Positions 1 through 9,635 of a stretch of 16,834 nt of DNA are shown piece after piece (within the stretch, counting starts at the first letter, position 1; every line of letters begins with the position of its first letter). The DNA is from Cytauxzoon felis. Taxonomy: Eukaryota > Apicomplexa > Aconoidasida > Piroplasmida > Theileriidae. The notes under the pieces were generated by a model. That model was not told the origin of the DNA. It worked only from the letters and a program-made list of their open reading frames with translations, and did not search any database. Where the stretch lies: assembly GCA_020283715.1 (NCBI GenBank), contig JAIQCW010000216.1:1-16834 (forward strand), read 5' to 3'. A program made the position numbers and the translations under genes.

Positions 1-54
1 CTATTATACCCCAATTAGATGAAGTTCATTTTGTTCTTTAATAAATTTAATCAT

Positions 55-603
55 CTATAGACAATCTACCTGATGTAAATAATTGATAATACCTGTATAT
101 AGTAGAGGATTTAGTGATATAAGACTGCAAAAATTTATTTCATCATGAACCAGTATGATAGTAACATCATCTCTAGAAATATAAAATTTTCCAATACATA
201 TGTAAGTATGAGGATTATTATGGACTTTTCATCACTTGTAGTCATTTCTATAACCATAGTTCCTGTATGAAAATCCATTAACTCCAGTATCCCATCATTC
301 ATATGTGACGACTATATCCCTAAATTAGTAGTACCTTTTAGCTCCCTTATTATCATTTCAACAGGATAACTACAATCTCTGTTAGTATCTGATAACAAAA
401 AAATAGAACGTCTGGTAGGTATAACGTGTGTAATTTTAACTACCGCCGACTCTCTTTTCCACTGCCCTATGCCTACCATTTTAGCTGCATTGTTTATGGT
501 ACATGGTAAAGTACTATGTATGATCGACACCACTATCAGGCTATGACTCGTAGCACCAACTCCTGTACCAATTGTAAATACAAAATGAATTTAAAAACAC
601 CAT
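55..603 (-). CDS. Hypothetical small protein with hydrophobic N-terminus (model uncertain)
   Basis: I do not recognise this protein. The best model is complement(join(55..172, 226..311, 363..540, 569..603)), about 138 residues. It starts at the ATG at 603 with a hydrophobic stretch (residues about 3-20) that could be a signal peptide or anchor. A Lys/Arg-containing middle and a beta-rich C-terminal half follow, including DGILELMDFHTG and DDVTIILVHDE. The introns at 541-568 and 173-225 have GT/AG ends and keep frame. The intron at 312-362 is the weak point: its donor (GTTGAAAT) is poor, but the frame is otherwise interrupted by TAG. The gene may therefore be mis-modelled or be two fragments. 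It lies head-to-tail behind ATP synthase gamma, with a 488-bp gap. No function is proposed. Confidence 0.4.
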
Positions 604-1091
604 AGACGTAGGGTTATAGGGAATAAAAAACACCATTTAAAATAGTGTTATGAATCTATACCCAAGACCGTCATCTCAATATAACACCCACCAAGTTGAT
701 GATACAGATTAAGGATGATATACATATATAGGAAACTATTTATCAAATGATATGATAACATAATGTATATGTCAATAGACTTTAATAAACAAACAAATAT
801 GTAGTAATAATGTGTGTATTGACATAACACAATATTCTAAAATATCAATCATCTCTCCATCAAATTGTAAATTATAATAATAATATGGTTTATTGTTTTA
901 GAAGTAATGTAATTTTAAAATTTTATGTAAACATATATACTAGTGACCTCATAATAGACACAAACTTATGCAGAAGATAATAATATATACTTAATAATAA
1001 TATGATTATTCATTACATTATATTATATGATAACTGTGCAATAGTTCACAATGATATCATAATTGATAGTCGTAAACATTTATTACTTGAA
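604..1091. other. AT-rich intergenic region, no gene seen
   Basis: This spacer lies between the 3' end of ATP synthase gamma and the 5' end of the hypothetical gene, both on the minus strand. It is strongly AT-rich with many TATA/ATAATA runs. The only notable open frame (648-830, minus) is low-complexity Ile/Tyr/Leu with no splice context or family resemblance, so I do not call it. It probably holds the gamma polyadenylation region and the promoter of the small gene at 55-603. Confidence 0.5.
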
Positions 1092-2379
1092 CTAAAGTGC
1101 ATTGGCACCTGATATGATTTCTATCAACTCAAGTGTGATTTTGGATTGTCTAGCTCTATTGTATTTCAGAGTAAGTTTACTTAACATATCTGTAGCATTT
1201 GATGATGCATTATCCATTGCAGACATTCTAGCTGATTGTTCAGATGCCAATGAATCTAACATACAGCTATATATACATGACGTCAAATAGTATTCATAAA
1301 AATCAGGAAAGAAAGTCTTTATATCTTCAGGTTCCGTCTCATATACATTCATTTCCACCTTAGACATCTAAAATTAGTAATCATATAGTTATAAGGTAAA
1401 ATATTCAAAATACCGCCTGATATTGACGTTCCGTCAACACATCCAATACTTTCGTTTCATAACTAATAGCCGATTTAAAATGGTTATAAATAATCTTTAT
1501 CTTATCATAGTTACCCTAAATAATGAATATAAAGTAAATTTTAACAAATATCAACAACAAAGTTGCAACACTTAAAATAAAAAATTCCACCATAGAGGTT
1601 AACACGAATATAGTCCACATCATTTCAAAATATAAGAATGCTATTGGCTTCAATTTACCTTTAGTAATGCTGTAGATATAAGCGCCGCTTTGGCGTAGTT
1701 GAATGGTGTTTTTGAAACCTCTGTAAATACAGTTTTAAAAAGCTGTCCATACAATCTCTCAAGAAAGCTCCTAGCCTTTTCCCCAACAATATAAATTGAA
1801 TATTCAGATGAAAGCTTTCCAATATCAGTTCCTCCAAGTACTGATTTGGTGACTTTAGCCACTGATGAATTAATGCCTCCACATAACCCCTTATCTATAC
1901 ACATTGGCGATGATATGAAAAAAATAATAACACATACCCGATGCCATTATTACTAGCGCTGTATTTCTATTTCCCGTATCAGTGGTATCAATAGGTAATA
2001 AATTTACAACACTCTATATTGATATGAATAAAATATAGTTATAGTTGAATGAATGACATTCATACATAGTAAACATAATTTAATTAATAATAAGAAATAT
2101 TTATTCATACCTGAGTAGGTTGTGAGAATGGTCTACCAGTTTCCAACCTCCTTTGATCAGCTTTTAATTTAGAGGCCGCAACCATCTTCATGGCTTTAGT
2201 AATCTACACAATTGTAGAATATGAAACTTTATCTAATTAATCCTTACCTTCTGTATAGATTTAACAGATTTAATACGAGCGGCAACAGCTTGGATATCAC
2301 CGCTGGCAAAGTTGCGCAACTGTCTAGCAAAGAGCCCATTACTAGACAAGAGTAATTTAGGACCAAGTAAGGAATACAT
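1092..2379 (-). CDS. Mitochondrial F1-ATP synthase gamma subunit
   Basis: This is the central rotor shaft of mitochondrial F1-ATPase, turning inside the alpha3beta3 head. Six exons: complement(join(1092..1367, 1414..1515, 1659..1894, 1938..2013, 2111..2203, 2248..2379)), 304 residues, close to the family's usual length. Two family signatures are clear: the N-terminal helix ([20 protein letters not shown], split by the first intron) and the C-terminal helix with [17 protein letters not shown] followed by ELIEIISGA. The central [14 protein letters not shown] motif is rebuilt exactly across the 1895-1937 intron. All introns are 43-143 nt, GT-AG, and keep frame. The start is the ATG at 2379; the first residues ([20 protein letters not shown]) fit a short mitochondrial presequence. 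The gene is divergent from SMU1 over 162 bp. Confidence 0.95.
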
Positions 2380-2541
2380 TTTCGACAATCATTTATAATA
2401 AAATAATAATTAAATTCTATCGTATCCTTTAATCCTTTAAATTTAAAATGAACAACTTCTGTTTTAAATAGCAATGCTAAAGGGGTGGGGAATTATTCCA
2501 CATTTGTGAGAATGAGAAAATATGCTTTGATAGTTTAGGAA
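2380..2541. promoter_or_regulatory. Shared divergent promoter region (ATP synthase gamma / SMU1)
   Basis: These 162 bp separate two divergent start codons, so both promoters must lie here or overlap the genes. A locally GC-rich block, AGGGGTGGGG followed by AATTATTCC (about 2481-2499), stands out in an AT-rich background and is the best candidate for a shared regulatory site. The functional role is inferred from position only. Confidence 0.4.
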
Positions 2542-4704
2542 ATGGATAAATCTATAAATGTAAAAACTGAAGAGTAAGTGGATTCCTAACTATAATTAAT
2601 GTGTTCAATACTTTAGCGTTATAAAGTTGATACTTCAGTTCTTAAAGGAGAATGGGCTAAATAGGAGCTTATTGGTATTACAGGAGGAATCCGGTGTAAA
2701 TTTGAATAGTGTCTCTGATATAGAATCAGTTGTTCAAGGTGTACAAAAGGGTAGATGGAACCAAGTACTTGATGTTATTGACACAATGAAATTATCGCAA
2801 AATACTCTCTATCTTCTTTATGATCAGGTACTTTTCGCAGCTTTACATGTTTATGCTGTCAAATATTATCTTTAATACTTAGTTAGTTCGTGAATTAGTG
2901 GAGTTACGTGAATGTAAATTGGCATCATTATTACTGGAGAATGCATCTCCATTGATTTCAATGCGTAATGATGATCCAAGTAATTATCATCGGTTGGAGG
3001 AATTATGTAAGAAGCGTCCAAATGATTCGAAGGAGATTTATGCTGGCATGTCTAGTGACGGTACACATCAATATCTTACTAGAGATAAAAAAAGATTAAA
3101 AGTGGCTGAGGGTATGTATTTTTTTATATTAATCCAATTATAACCAGCTATTTCCAATGATATTGACTTGGTACCTCAGTCAAGATTATTGGCGATCATA
3201 GGAATGGCTATGAAATGGCAACATCATTTGGGAATTATTAAGGATGGTGGTCAATTTGACGTATTTAAAAATACGTCCTATAAATTTTTGGATTCATCAT
3301 CTTCATTTATACGGGATATATCAAAGGTTATTAAGGTTAGTTTGAGAACTTTGTTTATCTTATTCCATCATTTATACAGTTTGCTGAGAAATCGCATCCA
3401 GAATGTGTAACATTTACACCTAATGGACAGTATCTAATATCTGGGTACGTTTGATTATGGAATAATATCTTTTTATCCTAAAGATCCTCCGATGGTTTTA
3501 TTGAAGTTTGGAATTGGTCTTTGGGTGTATTAGATACGGAATTAGAGTATCAACAGAAAGATTTGTACATGTTGCATGATACATTAATTACGAGTTTGGC
3601 CGTGAGTAGAGATTCCGAATTACTTGCTAGTGGTGATAAGAATGGTAATATTAAGGTGGGCTTAGTTGATGATTATTTTTATATTCTACAATTTAGATTT
3701 GGAATATTAGTACTGGGGCATGTGTTAAGGTCTTATCCAATAGTTTTAATCAAGGTGAGTATATTTGCGCATAAATACCATTTTAAAATAGCTATTACAA
3801 GTATGTACTTTAGTAGAGATTCTATGAATGTCTTAACAACGTCGTTTGATTCTACAGTTCGGTATGTTTCATTAGATCGATGTTTATGGATATTAACAAC
3901 CACTTGTGCAGATTGTATGGTTTAAAGTCTGGCAAAGTATTGAAGGAGTACAGTGGTCATAAATCAATTGTAAATTGTGCAATTTACTCTTGTAAGTTTG
4001 TATAAATTGATCTTGAACATTTGAATTAGATGATGGTACAAAAGTTATTACGGGTTCTAGTGATGGCTATGTTAAAGTTTGGGATGCTAAGAGTTGTGAT
4101 TGTCTAAAGTCATTTGTTGCCCATTCTATTAAGGATGTTGATAAATCTAATGTGCTTCTGTCAGTTCCGATCAATAGGATAATTAATTTCGGCAGATCTG
4201 TAAGTTTAAGACTTTTATTGTGGTTATAATCATTTAATCTGATTAGAAAACGAATGATTTAATATTAATCTGTACAAAATCAAATTCACTGAGGGTGTTT
4301 GATCTCAACGGTCAATGTATAAAAGATGTTAACAATAATCAGGTAGATGAATGTGATTTTATAGACATTACATCATCGAAAAAGAACAACTTCATTTATG
4401 CCCTTGGTGATAATAACAATGTTTACTGTTTCAATAATCAGACTAATAAACTAGAAGCTACAGTCAAGGTTTGTTGAATGGAGGTTGAACTATAAAAGAG
4501 GTGAAGATGAAGTTTAGTATCACTTATCATTAAATTAATCACATCTTCAACAATTTCTTGTTGATTGTATTAATTAAACATCTTTTATTAATTATTATCC
4601 TTCAGGTTCATGATAAAGAGGCTATAGGTATAATGCATCATCCCTACGAATCATTGTTATCATCTTGGGGGTTAGATTCCACTATAAAACTACTTACACC
4701 TTGA
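2542..4704 (+). CDS. SMU1: SMU1-like spliceosomal WD40 protein (LisH-CTLH-WD40)
   Basis: SMU1 partners RED in the spliceosomal B complex and is nuclear. Twelve exons: join(2542..2573, 2617..2827, 2883..3111, 3148..3335, 3380..3444, 3484..3655, 3697..3754, 3792..3861, 3912..3991, 4030..4199, 4247..4468, 4606..4704), 531 residues against about 513 in animals. The N-terminus is a LisH/CTLH region (DVIKLILQFLKENGLNRSL, then LVRELVELRE). A SMU1-type linker follows (SRLLAIIGMAMKWQHHLG). A C-terminal propeller begins near residue 225, with recognisable blades ending SSDGFIEVWNW, KNGNIKIWNISTG and SSDGYVKVWDAKS. The protein ends at IGIMHHP...STIKLLTP, matching the usual SMU1 terminus. All introns (35-137 nt) are GT-AG and phase-consistent. 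The small first exon is placed by its GA|gtaagt donor, which recreates the Asp of DVIK. Confidence 0.93.
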
Positions 4705-4830
4705 CTGTTTAAATAATAATTATGATAATATTAAATTTAATTTGATATATATTCATGTTAGTGAAGTGGAGTAATGGGAATGTGTCATGATGTGTATAGA
4801 CAGGATGTATTGTGATTATAATGTCGAATA

Positions 4831-7210
4831 ATGAATAGCATATTTGGTAAATCTGGTATTGGTGGTTAGTTTTATGGAGGAGATGAGTAATTTATTCTAC
4901 AATTATAGGTTTATCCAGAGGACGATTGGATGGGAGATCTATTGATGACAAGAATGAGTGTGTAGATGTGATTATAAAATTTTTAATCAGTAAAGGTCAT
5001 AATATCTGTACATTTAGAGACCTTTTACAGCCATTACCTGTCGAATTGTTGATTAATATATGGAATATTTTATTCAGGTGAGTAAATGTCTGTGTTGATG
5101 TAAATTTGCAGATTGATTGATCCTAATAGTACTATAATAACGAATGAAAACATGTCAGTCGAAGTCATACGACTGTGTAAGGAATTTGGTTATCCATTGA
5201 GTATAAATTCTAATCAATTTGTTATACCAATTGATGAATCGGAATGGACCAAGACATTAAAATTGATTGTATGGTTGTGTAAATTATTATATTATGAAGA
5301 ACATGTAAGTTGTGGAATGAATTCTATTCATCTATGATTTACAGTGTTTCAATAAAGAGGATGAAGATGATGTTAAGGATGAACCTGTATTATCATCATT
5401 TATTCCAAACAAGGGATCAAAGATTAATATATCTAATGTAATGATTGCTAAATGTTTAACAGATGTAACTACCAAGCATTATAAGCTTTATGTAAATGGA
5501 AGGAAGGATGGACAGATGTTGATGAATGATGTAAATGATGAATTGAATAGGATATCGATAAATTTACAAGGGAGTATTGACGATAAGATGAAGTTGTTGG
5601 AATTATTACGTGGTAATATTTTGGATATTCAAGATGATAAAGAATCATTTGGTAAAAAAAATTTTTCCCCTCCCCCCTGAAAGGGGGAGGGATGATTGAT
5701 TTATATATCCATTTTTAGATGATGTTAATTCACTTGAAGCTGAGATCGAGAAGTTACAACTAGAAGTGAATGATTTGAATGATGTATGTTTATTTCTTTA
5801 AATGAGTAACAATTATTTCTATCCTATTCATTTTCCTAATAGGTATCGTATTTGGAGGAATATAGAGATTTATTGAATGAAGAGGAGGTTAAAGAAAAGG
5901 TATATTTGAAGTCTATTCATATTATTGTATGGTAATGATTCATTTTATAGTATGAGAATTTAAAAGATGAATTGAAGAAGGTCTTGGAGGTATCGTCGTA
6001 AGTAATAAACACTTTGTATACTCAGAGCATAAGTGATAATGAGAATGAATTGATTAAGTTGAAGGATGAATTGGATGAGTGCAGAGGTAATGTAAAAGAA
6101 TCATACGAGAAGGTGAGTATATGAATCCTATCAATTGAATTTCTATTAGATGAACTCTACGTATGAAAAGGTGATTAATTTGCTCTTGTTGAATGACATT
6201 GATGCGAGTTCGTGGTTGAATTTGGATAAGATCGAATTGAATTTCAATGGTAATACAGTTGATAAAACTGTAAGTTTCATCCATACACTAGTTATCTATC
6301 TATAGTTGGGTATAAATTGTGATACATTCATGAAGATTATAGACGATATGATTGCCACAGAAGCATTAACATACAGCAGCGTATGTTTAACAAAAGTTGA
6401 ACTGAAGTCATTCAGATTCATAAGGCCAAAGCACAAGAAGATGATGAGCTGATAGAATTGAAAAAGAGAATTGATACCGTTAATAACGAGATTGAAATTC
6501 TTCAACAACAGAAATCATCTAGTTTCAACAATGGAAATAATATCGGAATTAGCCATTCTGCAGATGCACCTGAGGTTGGTACTGCCGTCAGCTCATCCAC
6601 CGAGATCCAATCCAAATATCATTCCACTCGGCGTGGAGCCTCTTCCAATTACCTATCCCTAAAGGGTGGTACCACTCCCGGAGATCGTGGTGGATCTGTA
6701 TGTGTAGAGGATTGGACCTCAAGTGGTAGTGGATTACCCGTAAGCGATCTATGGGAGCTGGAGGGGGAGGTAATTAAAGGAAGCCGTCTGCAAGACAAGG
6801 AAAAGACCTCAGGTGGAGGCGAGTGGAAAGACAAGGAAAGGATCTCAGGTGGTACTGCAAAGAAAGAAAATGTAAGTTTTCTTCAATCCCCACTTGTACC
6901 CTATAATTTTCCTCAATTTTTCGTTCCATGGGGTTTATAATTCGGTTATAACAATAATCATTATATATATAGATTCATTTAATTAATCGTATGGATTTTA
7001 TGAAGAGCGAGTATAATTTATTATTATTGGACTACAAGAATTTGAATAATGAGGTGAAGAGAATATTCAACGAATATATAGAGTCATTATCCAGTGTTTG
7101 TTTGAATAATTCTTGTGATTCAATAGTTCTTATAGTTATTGGATACAATTGAAGATGACAAGAGAAGGACTGAAAATTATATAAAGTGGTTAGTGGATAT
7201 AAGAGGTTAA
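4831..7210 (+). CDS. NDC80: Kinetochore protein NDC80 with an exonised repeat element
   Basis: NDC80 binds microtubules at the outer kinetochore. Thirteen exons: join(4831..4864, 4909..5077, 5112..5304, 5345..5651, 5719..5783, 5843..5899, 5951..5997, 6028..6112, 6150..6269, 6306..6380, 6416..6871, 6973..7095, 7136..7210), 601 residues. Residues about 22-125 resemble the NDC80 calponin-homology domain (ICTFRDLLQPLPVELL, LIDPN, EVIRLCKEFGYPLSI, WLCKLL). From about residue 235 the protein is Glu/Lys/Leu-rich coiled coil. Exon 11 is odd: residues about 432-532 are encoded by repeat copy A and are Gly/Ser/Thr/Pro-rich, unlike coiled coil. Coiled coil resumes in exons 12-13. A perfect donor (gtaagt, 6872) follows the repeat in frame. 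An alternative donor inside the repeat (GAG|gttggt at 6575) joined to the 6972 acceptor would also keep frame and skip most of it. Identification rests on the CH domain plus coiled-coil architecture. Confidence 0.85.
5668..5691. repeat. C-rich/G-rich perfect hairpin inside NDC80 intron 4
   Basis: The arms CCCTCCCCC (5668-5676) and GGGGGAGGG (5683-5691) are perfect 9-bp reverse complements around a 6-nt CTGAAA loop. They lie within the 67-nt intron 5652-5718. The composition is extreme for this AT-rich sequence, and the hairpin fills much of the intron between donor and acceptor. Its effect on splicing is unknown. Confidence 0.75.
6559..6859 (+). repeat. Repeat element copy A (MITE-like), inside NDC80 exon 11
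   Basis: This 301-bp GC-richer block is bounded by imperfect inverted ends: left TGCAGATGCACCTGAG (6559-6574), right CTCAGGTGGTACTGCA (6844-6859), 13 of 16 positions pairing. It shares with B and C the inner palindrome TCCACTCGGCGTGGA (6623-6637), the ACTCCCGGAGATCGTGG core and a module reading SDLWELEGE. ACCTCAGGTGGA recurs at 6806-6817. It is read in the same frame as B at both ends. One shift upstream of the palindrome and a one-base deletion just after it put the intervening stretch in another frame. No target-site duplication is obvious. Confidence 0.85.
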
Positions 7211-7315
7211 TAGAAATTTCCTAGTATAATTGAAGATGATAAAAGAATTTTAGAAAATATTGAGAATGTTAATTAATGTATAGTATGTGAATGTCATTTG
7301 AATTTAATATTTTTT

Positions 7316-8970
7316 CTATACTCTTAAATAGTTTTGATTAGGTTCCCACCATGGTAATAGGCTCAATATAAATGATACTACTGTTTGATATACCACACGT
7401 TCCATATATGATGGAGCAGTTGGTGGCGTAATTTGATTTACAATAGCATTAGTAGGTGTCAAATTACCCGAAGATTGATGACTTGAATCCACAATATCCT
7501 CAACATGAACATCAAGACCCTCCAATGTTACAACATTCGGAGGTAATCTAGAAGAATATTCAATACCAACATTACGCTTTTCCTCTTCTTCAATTATGTC
7601 TCCTTTATCATCCAGTGTTCTTTCTTTGTTTTCATTTCCACTTGAGGTCATTCCACTCGCCGTGGTGGCTCTTTTATTTAGTTGTCCCTCCGCTTCCCTG
7701 AGATCAGCTGCGGGTTCCACCTGAGGTCCAGCACTAACTCCACTTGAGGTCCAATCCATACCTTGTCCATCGCCACGATCTCCGGGAGTGGCATTACCGT
7801 TTACGGGGAGGTAATTGGAGGAGGGCTCCACGCCGAGTGGAACAGTGGTTGTAACCTCAGGTGGAGAGCTGTCTGCAAGACCAACGGTGGAGCCGATTGG
7901 AACAGAGCTGGATTGGACATCGATGGAAGAGCTGACGGCAGGATTGACCTCAAGTGAATATCCGTGTTCATGACGACCTACAGTTTGATTTCTACTTGGT
8001 GATTCATTATGTATTGATAAATCATCATCTTGTGTAGTTTGTGTTTGTTCCCTTCGTCTTGTGGTATTTTCTACGATATAAATATATATTTATTTATAGT
8101 CTTTGCTTACCCGTTGAGGGTGGTATTAGTAGTAGTGGTTCTATATAGTCTCGTATAGTATTCCATATGGGAACTATGCGTTGTATGATGGGGTGTGTTC
8201 TGATGTAATGGACCGTGAATATTAAAACATCAACTGCTCCTAGACAATAAAGCAGATATATGATTGAAGTTAGTAGATAACAAATGGATGGTAGTTTTAA
8301 TAAAAATATAATTAGCAATGCTTTTAAATATACTTCTACCCTATATCTTCTCCACAAATTTCTTATATACTAAAAATATATAATATATTACTAATAAAAA
8401 ACATACTGATCTATCATGAACAATTGTTGATACATCTTGCTCATTTAATTTTTCATCATTTGATTTAATACCAACAGTTTTAAAATAATCTGATTGTGCA
8501 TTATTTAATAATTTATACAACTTTAATAAACGATTATTGACATTATTCTTAAACTTTTTACGACGTATAGATACAAGTCTTTCACATGTTTCCATAAATA
8601 AATTTTGCCAATCATTATATACACAAAATGACATTACAAATAACATTGAACGATAATCTTTATGTAAATATAACATCCTATCACTCAACTTAGATATACG
8701 ATTAACATAATCCACTTTTTCTAAAGAAGTAGAAGGGTCAATTTTATCCTCCACGTTTTCATCTATGTTGAGAGTACTTTCTTCAACACCTTCATCTTTA
8801 TTATTACAATCACCTTCAACTACATCGTTTACATCAAGAGAAGTGTCTTGAATAACCTCATTTAAATCATTACTATCTCCATAGACAGAGCCATTTACAA
8901 CAAGAGTATTTTCATCTATGACGTTAGATGTACCTCCAACCGATGTAGAGTCTTGATTATCATCAGACAT
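7316..8970 (-). CDS. Membrane protein with acidic N-terminus and exonised repeat; weakly HERP-like
   Basis: Three exons: complement(join(7316..8070, 8111..8369, 8407..8970)), 525 residues. The introns are 37 nt (gtatgt...ttttag) and 40 nt (gtaagc...cgtag), and the frame passes through both. Residues about 1-90 are acidic, Asp/Glu/Asn-rich. Residues 90-185 are basic and helical. Residues about 204-245 hold one or two hydrophobic segments (ALLIIFLLKLPSICYLL and on), followed by YIRTHPIIQRIVPIWN. Residues about 311-420 derive from repeat copy B. The last 30 residues include YQTVVSFILSLLPWWEPN, which recalls the C-terminal motif of HERP-family ER proteins, as does the central membrane hairpin. 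I see no ubiquitin-like domain, so HERP kinship is a weak inference. The gene is convergent with NDC80 and divergent from the SDHAF4-like gene. Confidence 0.7.
7634..7961 (-). repeat. Repeat element copy B (MITE-like), inside an exon of the membrane-protein gene
   Basis: This 328-bp element is read on the minus strand. Its 21-bp ends (7941-7961 and 7634-7654) are inverted repeats with 3 mismatches, and similarity seems to continue inward. It carries TCCACYTGAGGT or its complement at 7637-7648, 7716-7727, 7739-7750 and 7854-7865, and the palindrome TCCACTCGGCGTGGA (minus strand, 7841-7827). Its translation includes LGVEPSSNYLPVNG, ATPGDRGD and DLREAEGQLNKR, matching copy C closely and copy A after a frame adjustment. 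The flanking host codons on both sides remain in one open frame. Confidence 0.85.
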
Positions 8971-9108
8971 TATTAAATGTCATTAATTTAATAATATAAA
9001 ATATTCTTAAATATATACCGATACATTACAAATTAATTTAAAGTATTGATGGTAATTACAACAACGTATCCCACAACCAGTACAGTATATTATTATTATT
9101 ATTTAATA
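8971..9108. promoter_or_regulatory. Short divergent promoter region
   Basis: These 138 bp separate the start of the minus-strand membrane-protein gene from the SDHAF4-like gene. The stretch is almost pure A/T and must hold the transcription starts of both. An upstream in-frame ATG at 9049 would extend the SDHAF4-like protein by 20 low-complexity residues. I place the start at 9109 because a typical basic mitochondrial leader begins there. Confidence 0.4.
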
Positions 9109-9605
9109 ATGATGTTTTACAATTTTAATAGATTATCTGCAAGTTGTATAAAAAGATGTTTAACTAAATCTATAAGGAATAATAACTTTTTAACTACGGT
9201 TTCTAGTAATACGGCTAGACGAATGTTATATTCAATGACAAATTCTACCAATCAGCATGTACCATTATACAATATTACGCAACATTATTGTTTTACAACG
9301 TTGAATAATTTAAATTCTAATACAACTATAAATACAGTTGACAGCATCGATAGTATCAATGAAGATGATTCTGGTGAGTTTATGAACGTTCGATATCTTC
9401 AACTTAAGAATTGATATACAAATCAAATTAAATACTATACTCTATTATAGAATCAACAGAAGAAGCAATAGAGAGGGTGGATAAATTTCTTAATAAATCC
9501 AAAGTATATGAATTAAAGGGTGTCGAATGTGGATTTAAATATGATAAGCATGAGCCAACATTGCATGGTGATTGGTCACATATGGGACGTGTTACAGATT
9601 TTTGA
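9109..9605 (+). CDS. SDHAF4-like succinate dehydrogenase assembly factor (DUF1674)
   Basis: Two exons: join(9109..9373, 9451..9605), 139 residues. The C-terminus carries the family hallmark: EPTLHGDWSHMGRVTDF, corresponding to the terminal Pro-Thr-x-x-Gly-Asp-Trp...Gly-Arg...Asp-Phe motif of SDHAF4. Members of the family bind the flavinated catalytic subunit SDHA in the mitochondrial matrix and help it join SDHB. The N-terminal half is rich in Arg, Lys, Ser, Thr and Asn with almost no acidic residues before about residue 75, as expected for a mitochondrial leader. The 77-nt intron (gtgagt...attatag) joins GAT TCT G to AATCA in frame. The stop is 30 bp from the stop of the convergent Med18-like gene. 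Copy-level orthology is inferred from the C-terminal motif. Confidence 0.8.
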
Positions 9606-9635
9606 ATAAAATCGAGTATAATGTACTTTATAATC

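Noticed and set aside
648..830. 60-codon open frame on the minus strand
   Set aside because: Low-complexity Ile/Tyr/Leu composition of AT-rich spacer, no splice context and no family resemblance.
6575..6848. Copy A as a self-contained intron (GAG|GT to CTCAG|GT)
   Set aside because: The 274-nt excision shifts the frame and leads to an early stop; reading through, or splicing 6575-6972, keeps frame instead.
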